This document shows positions 1 to 10,972 of a stretch of 64,000 nt of DNA, in pieces. The translations under genes were made by a program, and so were the position numbers. The stretch's first letter is position 1. Every line of letters begins with the position of its first letter. Below the pieces are notes generated by a model that ran no database searches, was not told where the DNA came from, and was given only the letters and a program-made list of their open reading frames with translations. The stretch comes from Adiantum capillus-veneris. Taxonomy: Eukaryota > Streptophyta > Polypodiopsida > Polypodiales > Pteridaceae. The stretch is from positions 109,055,977-109,119,976 of the forward strand of contig CM043949.1 in the NCBI GenBank assembly GCA_014529385.2. Reading direction: 5' to 3'.

Positions 1-345
1 TTGAGTTGTGAGGCTGAGTACAGGGCAGTCTTCACAGCTACGGTTGAGTGTGTATGGCTCAGATGCCTTATGGCTGATTTGGGTGTTGGACAGGACACTG
101 CCAACACTATCTACACTGACAGTTAGAGCGCATTGGCAGTTGCGAGGAACCCAATTTTTCATGCTTGCACAAAGCACATTGAGGTGCATTACCACTATGT
201 CAGGGAGAGGCTCTCAGCAGGAGAGATCAGCTTGGCTTATGTGCCAACACAGGACAACCTTGCAGATCTTTTCACAAAGGCATTGTCTCGTGAGAAGCTT
301 GAAGCTTTCCGCAAAGCTTTGGGCTTACTCCCCTTTGTGGACTGA
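1..345 (+). pseudogene. Copia RNase H domain fragment (3' end of pol)
   Basis: The reading frame starting at base 1 gives the end of a copia polyprotein: the SCEAEY motif typical of copia RNase H, then TKHIEVHYHYVRE and LADLFTKAL, ending in LLPFVD and a stop. RNase H removes the RNA strand of the RNA/DNA hybrid during reverse transcription. One codon, at 124-126, is TAG. The Copia-B copy has a sense (His) codon there within TDSHSAL, so this copy is inactivated. The upstream part is outside the window. The frame ends about 75 bases before the LTR, as expected for the family. Confidence 0.88.
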
Positions 346-410
346 TCCTGTCCTCAGGGCATGGCACTTCCGTTTACTCATGTGCCAGCTCTCGTTCATA
401 GCATCACTCC

Positions 411-420
411 AAGGGGGATT
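411..420 (+). other. Polypurine tract of Copia-A
   Basis: AAGGGGGATT lies directly before the LTR start TGTTACC. This is where plus-strand DNA synthesis is primed in LTR retrotransposons. The same motif, inverted, lies at the matching place in Copia-B (11,865-11,874). Confidence 0.8.
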
Positions 421-647
421 TGTTACCATATACATGTGGTAGTGATGTGTGTGAACACACTAGGACCACCGGGGCATTTTTTCCCTCTTTAGGAGGTTTT
501 TTTCCCCGTGCATTGTATATACGCCCATCACTCTAGGGCTATCTATCTTTCCATTGCTCACTAAGTAACACACTCTCTATTGTGTGCCTTGAGCTTCCTT
601 TGTCTTCTCCAAGCTATGTGCGTTTCTTTGCAACCCTAATTCCAACA
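421..647 (+). repeat. Copia-A 3' LTR (227 bp)
   Basis: It begins TGTTACCATA and ends TTCCAACA (TG...CA). The same 227-bp sequence recurs at 57,275-57,501, and inverted at 11,638-11,864 and 16,498-16,724. It contains a TATA-like stretch (GTATATACGCCC). Confidence 0.93.
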
Positions 648-1044
648 CTTTGAAGGTGGTTGAGGTCTTGGGACTGAGGCTTGGGACAGTTAAAGCTTAG
701 TTTATGGTATGCTTGTGATGCATGAAGCTTTCCATCTTCATTGCATCACCTAGGTCACAAGGAACACAAAGATTGTATTGTAACAAGTCTCTCTTAATGG
801 GAGAAATCACAATACAAATGCCTATTGGAGGGGGGACCGGCTCCACCTAAATCCGGTCCTCAATTGTTGTCATTTTCTCTAAATTCTCTCTCTTGCAAAA
901 GTATTATTCATGCCAAGTTAATTAATTGCTATGATTATGTTGTTATCTTTAACTATGTTCACCCGCTATGCTCACAAAGTAATTTCTTAAAAGTATTCTC
1001 ATTAATTTTCGCTACTCTCAAGTTAATAGGCCAATTCCATTACA
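648..1044 (+). repeat. Gypsy-1 5' LTR, right-hand part
   Basis: It aligns with 17,285-17,687: both run from ctt(c/t)gaaggtgg to ccattaca. The left part of this LTR lies beyond the Copia-A insertion, outside the window. The end CA is followed directly by the primer binding site, which fixes the LTR boundary at 1,044. Confidence 0.88.
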
Positions 1045-1045
1045 T

Positions 1046-1057
1046 TGGTATAAGAGC
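1046..1057 (+). other. Primer binding site of Gypsy-1 (initiator tRNA-Met type)
   Basis: TGGTATAAGAGC differs by one base from the common plant site TGGTATCAGAGC, which pairs with the 3' end of initiator tRNA-Met. It lies one base inside the LTR end. Confidence 0.8.
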
Positions 1058-1059
1058 AT

Positions 1060-1458
1060 TTGGTTTCTCTTTTCTTGCTGAAGAAGAGAGGTCCTTAAGT
1101 AGCCTATAAATGGTTGATTTTGTTAATTATATTAGTGTAAGTGGAACTTGAATCTATTATCGATTTTGTTGAATCTACTATGTGGGATATGGTGCACACC
1201 TCGGGAGCTTTGGACTTAATAATGGAGTCTTTTTAGACTTGCCTACGGCTTTACCATTATTTAGCCATAAGAAGTCCGAACGGAGCTAGCCCTCGGCAAC
1301 TTTGCTATGTTAGACCTACTCCACTACTCTATATAATTAACCACTTCGAGCCGTGGATGTAGATACTTAAGAGCCGATTTTCAAAGGCTAAGAGGAGTGG
1401 CAACTAAGGTTTTGAATTGCCAAAGCATACACTAAGTACATACATAAATTTTGTTAAC
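1060..1458 (+). other. Untranslated leader of Gypsy-1
   Basis: This is the stretch between primer site and gag start. I see no gene in it. It would be the 5' leader of the gypsy RNA. Confidence 0.5.
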
Positions 1459-2829
1459 ATGGCTGACAATAATCAAGAGAGTAGAATGAACATTGATAGC
1501 TTTGATTTTGCACATGAAGGTGCTAATGATGATGCCCCCATGTTTGTGAATTATCTCGTCACTAGGTTGCAGTAAGCTATGGGCAACCCTGCCTTGCAAG
1601 CCAAAGTTACTCAACAACTTCATGCTTATGGGATTTCCCTTCCTCTCCAAGAGGAGAGAGAGCTTAGGAGGCCTCTTGAAGAGACCCCCAAAAGAAGACT
1701 CTCTCCCATTCGAGAGGAGGAATCCAAAGAGCAAGAAAGCAATGAAACATTATTTGAAGATGTGGCTCCACGAAGACGACGGTCTAGACGCGCCCACTCC
1801 TCCCAAGAGGAAAAGATCAACACACAGTCCTTCTCCTCGTCATTCCGAAAGGGAAGAGAGGAAAAAAAGGAACAAAAGGGCTAGAAAGAGGTCACCCTCT
1901 TCTCCTTCTTCTTCACCTTCCTCCTCTTCTGACGAAAGCTATGGCTATTCTCCTAGAGAATACAAGAGGGGAGCACATCGCAAATCATACCCTTCATGGC
2001 AGAGGTCCCAAAAGCTAAAGAAGTTCAAGGAGGGAGGAAAGAGTATCTCTTTTCTCACCTATGATGGCACCTTTGGTGCTACCGACAAAGTGTTGGCCTT
2101 CATCTAGCAATTTGATGCAACCTTTGGAGACGAGGGCTTTACGGAGTCCTCCAAGCTACACCATGTAGCTATGCACTTTCAAAAATCAGCTCGTCAATGG
2201 TGGGCTAGCCTTGGTGGCAACGGCAAAGCCCCAAAGACATGGAAAACTCTACAAGTTTCCATCATGAAGCAATTCCTTGCAAGCGATGCAAAGAACAAAG
2301 TTCTTACCGAATGGCGCAACTTGAAGCTTCTCTCTCACGAGTCTATCGACAAGTATGTAGACAAGTTTTAGGATTTACATCTCAAGGCTACTGTCTTTCA
2401 AAAGATAGACTTTGACAAGAAAAGGCAGCAATTATGTGCAAGATTACCTGAAGAGATGGCCGAATACATCAACTCTCAACAACCTGGTACTATTAGTGAA
2501 GTAATCCATCACACCATGGTTGCGTCACACATCGATTTCCATCAAGGGGATAGACGAAATGTCAAGCCCATGGAAAACAAAGACAAAAACGATGCAAAGG
2601 GAAAAACCAATGTTCAAAATTCTTCCCAAGGTACTTCCAACAACAACAACAACAATCGGTCCAAGGAGAAGGGAGTTTACAAAGGCAAAAACAAACTCTC
2701 TCTTGAAGAGCTTGAAGCTTTTCACAAGGACTATAAGTGTTTCAAGTGCGGAGAGCAAGGACATGGCTATCATTCTTGCCCCAAGAAGAATGCTCGCAAT
2801 GAGATTCCTAGGGCTTCGACCATCAAAGC
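1459..2829 (+). pseudogene. Gypsy-1 gag (nucleocapsid/capsid), decayed
   Basis: The likely start is ATG 1,459 (MADNNQESRM). The frame shifts from 1 to 2 somewhere in 1,740-1,790, and in-frame TAG codons lie at 2,105-2,107 and 2,369-2,371. In order it shows a Ser/Arg/Lys-rich stretch (about 1,790-2,030), a retrotransposon Gag domain (about 2,040-2,500, with a QWWASLGG motif and WKTLQ), an Asn run (about 2,640-2,655), and one zinc knuckle CX2CX4HX4C at 2,738-2,779 (CFKCGEQGHGYHSC). Gag packages the element's RNA into virus-like particles. The zinc knuckle is intact but the stops make the protein non-functional. Confidence 0.85.
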
Positions 2830-5655
2830 TCCAAAAGAGGATGTTCATTGCAAAGGATCATCACTTTCTTATGCTTGGGGAAAGGTAAGAGAGCATGATG
2901 CCTTCATCTTGTTTGACCCTTGCTCTACTCACAACTTCATATCAATGGAGTTGGCCACCAAGTTGGGCATTCAAGCTTTCGAGATCGGAGATATGGTAAT
3001 GGCTGACATAGCTTTCAAGGGACAAGAAGCCTCCGTTACTCCCTTGATTGGGAAGTTGAGGCTTCATGTCCAAAGCTATGTCAACAAAGAAGACTTTTTC
3101 ATCTCTCCTCCCCAACATGAGGATGCTATCCTAGGGGCGCCATGGTTTGATCGCATGGCTGCCAATATGAAGTTCCCTGAAATGAGAATCTACTTCACCT
3201 ACAGGGGAAAGAACATGTATATAGATGCTAGTGAGCGTGGTCGCACTATTCCACTTGTAAATCCTCCTGCTTTTGATAAATCAATGAAGAGCTCAGTTTT
3301 TGCGTACATGATCTTTGTCAAAGAGTCTCTAAAAGATTCTAATGTTTCATCAAATGTAAATTGTAGGAATCAAGAAGAGTTAGAATTGTTTAATTTTCTA
3401 AAAGGATTTCAAGATGTGTTCATCGATAATATCCCTATGGACTTACCTCCAAAACGAGGGGATGATGACTATTGCGTTGAGCTTCTTCCAGGAAGCTCAC
3501 CGCCTAACAAGCCTCCTTATCGAGTCTCACGAGCTCAACAAGAGGAGATCATGAGGCAAGTAAAAGAATTGGTACACAAAGGGATGGTGAGGCCTAGCTC
3601 CTCTCCCTTTTGTTCTCCAGTCATTTTAGTGCAAAATAAAGATGGTACATACCGTATGTGTGTGGACTATCGAGCACTAAACCATATCACTATCAAAAAA
3701 AAATTTCCCGTGCCTTGGGTACAAGATCTATTTGATAAGCTACAAGGCTCTACCTACTTCAGTAGGATTGACCTTAAAAGTGGCTATCATCAAATAATGA
3801 TACTGGATGAAGATATCCGAAAGACCGTGGTTCGCACAACGTTTGGTCTTTATGAATATCTAGTCATGCCTTTTGGCTTGCTAAGGCACCAACTACGTTC
3901 AATTGTCTAATGGAGAAAATTTTTAGACCTTATCGTAAACTCACTGGAGTGTTCTTTGATGATATCATCATCTACTCCAAGTCTTTGGAGGAACATAAGC
4001 AACATCTCCAATTGATTTTTCAAGCATTGAGGGAGATTTCTCAACCAAAAGAAAAGTGAATTTTTCCTTCAAGAGATTCAATACTTAGGTCATATTATCT
4101 CTCAAGATGGCATCCGTACGGATCCATCGAAGTTAGAGGTAATAAAAGCATGACCTAATCCAAGGAATCTACATGAGCTAAGAAGCTTTATTGGTATGTG
4201 CACATACTATAGACGCTTCATAGCAAAATTCTCTCAAATAGCTGGACCACTACATGACTTAACTAAGAAGAACGTTAAGTATGTATGGACTGCTAAGGAG
4301 CAAAATGCTTTTGATAAGCTCAAGGAGAAGCTTACCTCCCAACCAGTCCTCATGCTTCCGGATCTCTCAAAGCCATTTGAGGTCCAATGCGATGCTTGTG
4401 GTGATTGCCTTGGAGTAATTTTTCTTCAAAAAGGGAATGCCATTGCATATGAGAGCTGAAGGCTCAATACGGATGAACGAGTCTTGGGCATTTATGAGAA
4501 AGTGCCTTTAGTTGTTCTACATGCCCTAGACACATGGAAGCACTACCTATTGGGAACTCCATTTATTCTACGAACCGACCACCAAAGTCTCAAAGTATTT
4601 CATGATGCAAACCAAGCTTTCTGACAAACAAATGAAGTGGGAAAATTTTCTTTCGCAATTTAATTTCCATATTGCTCACTGCTAAGCACAATCAAGTTGC
4701 CGATACACTTTCACGACGACCAAAAGTCAATGCGGTGTCTATAGCTACTCACAATGATCTATCCTCTATGATAGATGAGTATGCTACTGACCCTGACTTT
4801 AGAGACATAATGTCAGCCCTTGCTTTGGGGAAGAAAGAAGAACCATTCACCTTGCAGGATGGTTATCTTCTCCATGGCAATAGGCTATGTGTTACGCATT
4901 CGCTTCGTTGAGAAAGTTATGTATGAATACCATGTTCCTCCGTACGCGGGGCATAGAGGTATTCAACCTACTCTTCAAGGAGTAGAGACGTATTTCTATT
5001 TGCCTACCATAAAAGTGGACATACAAGAGTATGTTTCAAAATGTGTAGTATGCCAAAAGACCAAATATGATAGAGGGAAGCAACCTGGGATACCCAGCCA
5101 TTGCCTATCCCAAATTCACCATGGGAGAGTATATCCATGGATTTCATCTTTGGATTGCCCAAGTCTATCCATGAAAATACGGAATATGGACAATAGTCGA
5201 CAGGTTTAGAAGCAAGCACACTTTATTCATGTGATAAAGACTATTAAGGCACATCAAATGGCGACTCTCTTCATATCTCAGATTTCCAAACACCATGGAT
5301 TACCCAAATTCATTGTGTCAGATAGAGATCCTAGAATGACCATTAATTTTTGGAAAGGTCTCTTTGAAAATCTAGGAACAAGATTGAATTTCTCTTCGGC
5401 CTATCACCCACAAATGGATGGCCAAAGTGAGATAGCCAATCTTACGATACTCAATCTACTAAAGACTTATGTTACAGAAGTAGATCAATTCTCACAATGG
5501 AAAAAGTACTTACCACTTGTAGAGTATGCCTACAATAATACTGTACATACTTCTACGGGAAAAGCACCTTTTGAGATGATTGCGGGAAGACCTAAAAATC
5601 CCTTGCTACTCAAAGTACATGGAAAGATCTTTGCCGCCAATGAGTATGGCCGTGA
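2830..5655 (+). pseudogene. Gypsy-1 pol: protease, RT, RNase H, integrase (5' part)
   Basis: It continues gag in frame 2 until an indel near 3,880. The protease site at 2,915 reads DPCSTHNFIS: the catalytic Asp is present but the usual D-(S/T)-G is D-P-C. RT blocks follow: VILVQNKDGTYRMCVDYRAL (about 3,620), FSRIDLKSGYHQI (about 3,760) and the active site FFDDIIIYS (3,954-3,980). RNase H (about 4,320-4,640) carries a TGA after IAYES (4,457-4,459). Integrase has its zinc-binding region (HVPPYAGHRG ... CVVCQK, about 4,930-5,065) and core motifs VSDRDP (about 5,318) and SSAYHPQMDGQSE (about 5,395). Several frameshifts and stops are seen. Coding similarity stops at NEYGRD near 5,655, where the non-coding insert starts. 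Confidence 0.88.
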
Positions 5656-5795
5656 CACATCGTTGCCTCCTAAACCGGCTTTGGCTCTAGACAATAGTTT
5701 CCTTCATGGATTACCTCTTAGTAAAGGGGTGCGCCATCAAGTGAACTCTTCGATGAACGACCTCAAAACAGAGGCGGTTTTACTGAGAGAGTGAT

Positions 5796-5968
5796 TCGGC
5801 ACCAACCCTTATGCTACAGCTTTCTGCGCTGTTGGTCATCCCTCTGCAAACCTCTCGCAAAGGTTCTGCGCTGCAGTCGCCTGCTCAGTGGCACACCAAC
5901 CCTTATGCTACAACTGCCTGTGCTGTTGGTCATAGGAACCTACTCAGTGGCACACCAATAAGACTCAT
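5796..5968 (+). repeat. Short direct duplication in the insert
   Basis: The phrase accaacccttatgctacA recurs about 95 bases later, and cagtggcacacca occurs twice (about 5,886 and 5,945). These are two imperfect copies of a 60-95-bp unit. Confidence 0.65.
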
Positions 5969-7156
5969 ACGGAGGTATCCTGTGTGTTCTACAAACCCCA
6001 CGCTGGTTATGATCCTCTTCCCGTGCCCTACAAACCCCACGCTCCATCTCTCTCTTCGAGCTCAAGCTTGCAAGATAGGTAGCTGGCGGTCTTACCTGGT
6101 GCCGTCCACCTCCTATTAAGCCTTGGGAAGTAATGGCCTGAAGCACTCTATCAGGTATTCTCTCGGCTGTGTGATTATGCCCTGCAACCATGCCTCACAG
6201 CAGTTTGGACCTGTCTCCCTATTGGTTGTATATTTACCCTCAATAAGATGCCCCCAGCCCCCACCCTCAACCAACTACTTTCTAGTTACACCATTGTTGT
6301 TAGCCCGCCTGCGTGCTTGCAACTCATGTCCCATTACCATCATCTCACTTTCACAGAAAGCTATGAAACTCCATTCCAACCCTTTAAAGGCAATACACCT
6401 TTCAGGTAGTCAGAAGCATCCTCTATAGCATGGTTTTGATAAGCTCCTGTAACTTTCCTCCCATTGGCTCCTCTTGACCATTGCCTGTGGATACGTCTTG
6501 CTCTCATTTTTGTCCATGTGTTTGATAGAAAAGACTCATGAGAAAAAACAGAAAGAAGTTAGTAAGGTGAGTATTAAGCTGACTTGGCCCTCACTTCCTT
6601 CCTCCCTCTCTCCCTTGCCGCAGAGCCAACCAGTGCCTTCTGTGCATCTTCGCCCACTTCTCAACCTGCCTTTGTCCCTGTGCCTTGTGCCACACCCATC
6701 AAAGCCACAAATTTTGGGTGCCCATATACCCCTGTACCCACCACATCTAGTAGGACAAAGGCAGAACAGGTAGTGTTGCCCCTTGCCCTCGCTCCCTTCT
6801 TCCCTCTCTTGCTTCCTCTCAAGCTCGTTCCCTACTGCTTTATAAACTCACTTATAGCCGCACCACCTAGCTTCTTGTTGCTGTATTGCCTCTTGCAACC
6901 TTCAATGTTGAAAATCTGCAATAGCTGCGGCACCCACTATTGACGGTTCTATGGCTTGTGGGGAGGTCTTTACACCCATTTTTTCTGCGGGTCTGTCTCC
7001 AAGAGAAAGGGTTCATTTCTTCAACAAGATCGCGATACTCATTTTCAAAGGGCCTGCAATGTGTAGGCCACCCCTTTCCATGGCCTTGCATTACACAAGA
7101 GCAGGCCATTTTTGTTTCACAAGGATCAATGGAAATGCTTCATCAACATTGGCCTG

Positions 7157-7702
7157 TGATACCCATGATTCCAGGTTGACACAAGCTCTTTTTCTCTCCC
7201 AATCCACTTCCCCTTTACTTTGGTAAGCAACTCTACCTAAACACTCTGATTTTGCTAAGCCAAGATCGACAGGGATGCTTCATCTGAGTTTTCTCAACTG
7301 AAGATGCTTCAGTATACTCATGCATCTGCCTTAACCATGTTATAATAACTTTCCCCCCCTCTCCAAAGCCCCATTCCCATTACTTTGTAGAGTGCTTTTG
7401 CCAAATCTCCCTCTATACCTTACTTATGCTGATACCCATGATTCCAGCTTGACACAAGCTCTTTTCTCTCCCAATCCACTTCCCCTTTACTTTGGTAAGC
7501 TACTCTACCTAAACACTCTGATTTTGCTAAGCCAAGATTGACGGGGATGCTTCATCTGAGTTTGCTCAACTGAAGATGCTTGAGTATACTCATGCATCTG
7601 CCTTAACCCATGTTATAATACCTTTCCCCCCCCTCTCCAAAGCCCCATTCCCATTACTCTGTAGAGTGCTTTTGCCAAATCTCCCTCTATACCTTACTTA
7701 TG
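7157..7702 (+). repeat. 273-bp tandem duplication
   Basis: Copy 1 starts at 7,157 and copy 2 at 7,430, both with TGATACCCATGATTCCA. Both end in ACCTTACTTATG (7,428 and 7,702). The two copies differ by only a few substitutions and one-base length changes, so this duplication is much younger than the decayed gypsy around it. Confidence 0.9.
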
Positions 7703-8399
7703 GTAGTTAATGGACCTTTTCCATGCTTATCTCTCTTGATTAACGCTTTTTAGTTGTTACTTGAGCCAAGAACAGGAAGTTAAACACTGCAACACGCTCT
7801 TACTGCAAGTCTTCCCCCCTTCCCCCGCCTTGCCCTTTCGCTTCACTTTTCATTTTTTAGCTAATCAGCAAGTTCTACTCATTATCTCCTACATTGCTTG
7901 TAGATGCAATGAGTATGTTCTGGAAAGAGTTTAAAAGCATGTCCTTAGTGCTAATAATTGAGCTGGAGTGTCTTAAGGTGTTTGAAACATCCAATAATTG
8001 CATCCACAAGTGATGATCCATGCCAGTTATAGGTCCCTTGCCCTTGCATGAACATCAGGTCCAACCAGTTCTCTTAGTATTGAGACCTGAAGAGTAGCTA
8101 GCTCAAACTTTATTCCTTTGCCCTTGCATTAATTAAACATCCACTTGTTGCATAGATCTGCTTACTTCACACTGCCCAAGCCGAGCAATCACCATTTCCA
8201 TCAAACCCATGAGCAGAGATAACCTCACTTGCCCACCTTCAAGCGCCCCTTATTATCTCCATGCAACCATGTCTCTCTACTTGACTATCCACTACCATAA
8301 CAAAATTTTCAACATACAAGGTCCTTTTTAGCTTTGCTAACCTCGATGCAACTCTACTATCTTTTGCTAGAAGACCGTAGTAATTAACCTACCCTCACG

Positions 8400-9085
8400 G
8401 CCTTGCACCCCACCTTACAATTGTACATGTTGTTTATTAATCTCCACATGCATTCGGTGCAGATGTAGCCCTTCTAAGGAATTTATCACTTTACCCTCAT
8501 CTAAAAGGCACCAGTCTTATAGCTATTTGTGGATTGTATCCCCCTTCTACATGCGTTTTATCCCTTCATCTTGTACATCCGCACCATGCTAAAATTGATA
8601 GCTTTATGTGCCTTGACCCCACCTTCCTTGTATGTTATAACCTACAACTTTAATCATCCTTGACCTTACCTGGAAATTTAATTCCATTTTTCCACCTTGT
8701 ACATTCCCCGGTCTTTGCCTCGCCTAGTTGGTTACCTAGAACCAAGTTGAACCCGACCTCATAAAACTCTAATGCTAAACCATACTAAACCTTGCCCCTT
8801 TTTTTTGGTTGTCTTAAAACCTGGCATACCTTAACTTAAAAATGCCTCTACCAGCTTTTTATTGGATACAATGTTATTATCATAACCAACCTCTGTTTAC
8901 TTAACTATCCACTCGCTGGACACCGTTAATAACCTACTGACATAGACTTGCACCCCACCTTACAATTGTACTAAATTGTAATTTGTAAGTCTTCGCATAC
9001 ATCCGATGGAGATACAACCCTTCCAAGTCCACATACATCCGATGGAGATGCAACCCTTCCAAGTTCATTTATCAGTTTAGCCTAT
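8400..9085 (+). repeat. Diverged direct repeat pair with a nested 37-bp duplication
   Basis: The phrase ttgcaccccaccttacaatt occurs at about 8,404 and 8,947, each followed by a similar stretch (cat..catTCGGTGCAGAT / ATCCGATGGAGAT ... CCCTTC). Inside the second copy, catacatccgatggagat occurs twice, 37 bases apart (about 8,996 and 9,033). Confidence 0.6.
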
Positions 9086-9592
9086 GGTAAATTGCACCAA
9101 TTTTATAGTTTGTCATTCTTTTTTGCCTCGCCAAGTTGGTGACTGGTACTAAGATAGCCTTGCCCTCATAAAAACTTTAATCCCAAGCAAATTTAACCTT
9201 GCCCCCATAACCCCAAGCTTCTTTTAAGCTAAACGTTTGCCTCCACCAGACTCTTGGCCCAAACCTCAACCTAACCTTCCACCACACTCTGGCCCCAGGC
9301 CCAAACCTCAACCTAACCTTCCATCACACTTTGGACCCAAACCTTAACCTAAGATAGCCATGTACATCAAATTCATCGTTGCACAGCTCAAGACTTCAAT
9401 CTTGTATAATGAAGGAGAGGTTGCGACAAAATCTCTTGGAGAAATCTAACGGTTTGACCCTTATCAAGGATTCCAGTGCTTCATGAAACCCCCTAGCCAT
9501 TGGTACCACTTTTATGCAATCTCTCTAAAGATCACCAATAAATTAACACCTTAAAAAATTCCACTCCCAAGGAATTACATTGACTTTCAACT

Positions 9593-9830
9593 AAGCCAAT
9601 CTATTTCTTGGTATTCATCCATCACCATGAAGTTGTACACAAGCCCATTTAATGCTCAACTAGAGAAAGCCAATCTTTTTCTTGGTATACACCCTTCACC
9701 ATTTTAAACTCTTAAAGTTGTACACAAGCCCAATGAATGCCCAACAAAGCCAATCTATTTCTTGGTCTACATCCATCACCACTGAAACTCTTAAAGTTGT
9801 ACTCAAGCCCAATGAATGCCCACCTACCCA
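9593..9830 (+). repeat. Triple tandem repeat, about 75-90 bp units
   Basis: Three successive units contain gccaatct(a/t)tttcttggt, (c/t)atcaccat and gttgtac(a/t)caagccca. They differ by small deletions. No reading frame crosses them. Confidence 0.75.
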
Positions 9831-9892
9831 CATTTCCCTCCAAAATTCTTATATTTTTTTCCCTCCAAAAGTGCTTATAAAACCAATAGCCT

Positions 9893-9995
9893 AAAGAGAG
9901 AATTTTTTGTATTCATGGAATGCCCTGATGAGACTCAATAAGTCGAAACGCGTTGGCAAATGCCATGATACCATGTTTGAGTAAAATCTCTCTTT
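9893..9995 (+). other. Stem-loop with hammerhead-like core sequence
   Basis: An inverted repeat (AGAGAGAATTTT at about 9,893 and AAAATCTCTCT at about 9,983) and an inner pair CATGG/CCATG enclose CTGATGAGACTCAATAAGTC followed by GAAACG. CTGATGA, a short GAC/GTC stem and GAAA are the conserved half of a hammerhead ribozyme. A second small hairpin TGGC-AAAT-GCCA follows. The pairing next to the presumed cleavage triplet (ATA) does not fit the canonical form, so a decayed or atypical motif is more likely than an active one. Confidence 0.35.
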
Positions 9996-10065
9996 TTTCC
10001 TTTGTGGGATCCCTTCTCTCCCTTTAAGCTTATGTGAAGTACTCGCACGCTTGGCTTTTATAATT

Positions 10066-10547
10066 AATCAAAAGATTACGGAGGCTATATCCATCTCTCA
10101 ACAAAGGCAAAAAGCTGCTGTTGATAAGCACAGAAGGGCCTTAACATTCAAATAAAATGATTGGGTCTTACTTAAGTTTCCTAAGGCTCGATTAAGACAA
10201 ACGACGGGCAAAAATCCTACGGGCCATCAAAAGTATTATGCTAAGCTAGCAAAATGATACTATGGTCCTTTCCAAATTTTGAAGCCTATCAATGAGACGG
10301 ACCATCAACTCAAGTTGCCCAACCATTGGCTCATACACAATGCTTTTCATGTGAGCCTATTAAGCCCTACAAAGGAGAGCCCCCAAGTGAACCAATTATT
10401 GAAGACCCTCCCGAAGTTGAAGACCAAGAAGAGGTGCTACAACCCGAAGCTATCCTTCGGCATGAAGACAAGGTACTACGACATGGTAAGATTATCCGAT
10501 GGTATCTTATTAAGTTAAAAAATTATCCTTTTAAAGATGCTAAATGA
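10066..10547 (+). pseudogene. Gypsy-1 integrase C-terminal region
   Basis: This is the rest of the integrase after the 4.4-kb insert. Translation gives KITEAISISQQRQ, then DKHRRALTF, YYGPFQILKPI (about 10,258), NHWLIHNAFHVSLL (about 10,320) and a final block HEDKVLRHGKIIRWYLIK ending at the stop 10,545-10,547. This matches the GPY/F module and chromo-like tail of plant gypsy integrases, which bind DNA or chromatin. In-frame TAA and TGA codons and a frame change near 10,330 make it non-functional. Confidence 0.85.
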
Positions 10548-10959
10548 ATGTAAGGAATACAACTTAAGGATAGTATGAACCTTGTCAATGCTTACAATGC
10601 TACACTAGAGTAAGCAAATGTACAAATTTCTTTTAAATGATCCATGTTTTTGTCTTATAAGACTAATTCTCTTTTTACTTGTGCACAAATTTAAATAGTA
10701 TGCATGCTTAGAATCATGCTTGTGATCGATGATGTCTCTCAAACACCAAGTAGAATTTGTCACTCTACCTTGGGAGAATGAAATGGACTAAAGAGCAGAC
10801 ATGCTTGTGGCATCTATGTCTCCCAAGCACCAAATGGATTAGTCATCCATCTTGGAAAGATTTCGTAGGTAAAAAGGGATCCTCTACTCGCTAAGTAAGA
10901 TTGACTAATGACTAAGGCTTTATCTCTTCTACCTCATAGTCGAGGACGACTATGATTTC
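10548..10959 (+). other. Gypsy-1 3' untranslated spacer
   Basis: No gene seen. Two related phrases, tctcaaacaccaagtagaatttgtcactc and tctcccaagcaccaaatggattagtcatcc (each shown here as its shared gist rather than a full match), suggest a small internal duplication near 10,735 and 10,828. Confidence 0.4.
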
Positions 10960-10972
10960 AAGAGAGAGGTAA
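10960..10972 (+). other. Polypurine tract of Gypsy-1
   Basis: AAGAGAGAGGTAA lies directly before TGTCATAAAA, the inferred start of the 3' LTR. Confidence 0.65.

Larger units (their letters stand above)
1..647 (+). mobile_element. Ty1-copia element, 3' end (Copia-A)
   Basis: This is the 3' end of a copia retrotransposon whose body lies left of the window: RNase H, polypurine tract, then a 227-bp LTR. It belongs to the same family as the copies at 11,638-16,724 and 57,275, since the LTR sequence is nearly the same. It inserted into the 5' LTR of Gypsy-1. Bases 648-652 (ctttg) match cttcg at 17,285-17,289 in the uninterrupted part of the other gypsy LTR and are probably the right-hand target duplication. 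The left copy lies outside the window, so this cannot be confirmed here. Confidence 0.9.
5656..10065. mobile_element. Unclassified 4.4-kb non-coding insertion in Gypsy-1 integrase
   Basis: Gypsy integrase coding stops near 5,655 and resumes near 10,066 (KITEAISISQ...), so about 4.4 kb was inserted. The insert has no convincing gene, is rich in C and T on the + strand, and is made largely of direct duplications (see the separate entries). I could not find terminal repeats, a target duplication or a Helitron-style TC...CTRR pair. Its class is therefore open: a nonautonomous element, or several successive insertions. The boundaries are inferred from the break in gypsy homology and may be off by tens of bases. 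Confidence 0.6.

Noticed and set aside
7157-7702. Possible LTR pair
   Set aside because: The two 273-bp copies are directly adjacent with no internal region, so this is a tandem duplication.
9593-9830. Possible CRISPR-like array
   Set aside because: Units are contiguous and diverged, with no unique spacers, in a plant-type setting.
9960-9990. Minus-strand TGGTATCA-like word as a primer site of an LTR ending at 9,975
   Set aside because: The supposed LTR would be under 100 bp and no second copy exists at the left end of the insert.
5656-10065. Helitron origin of the insert
   Set aside because: I could not find a 5' TC and 3' CTRR end with a hairpin at the inferred junctions.
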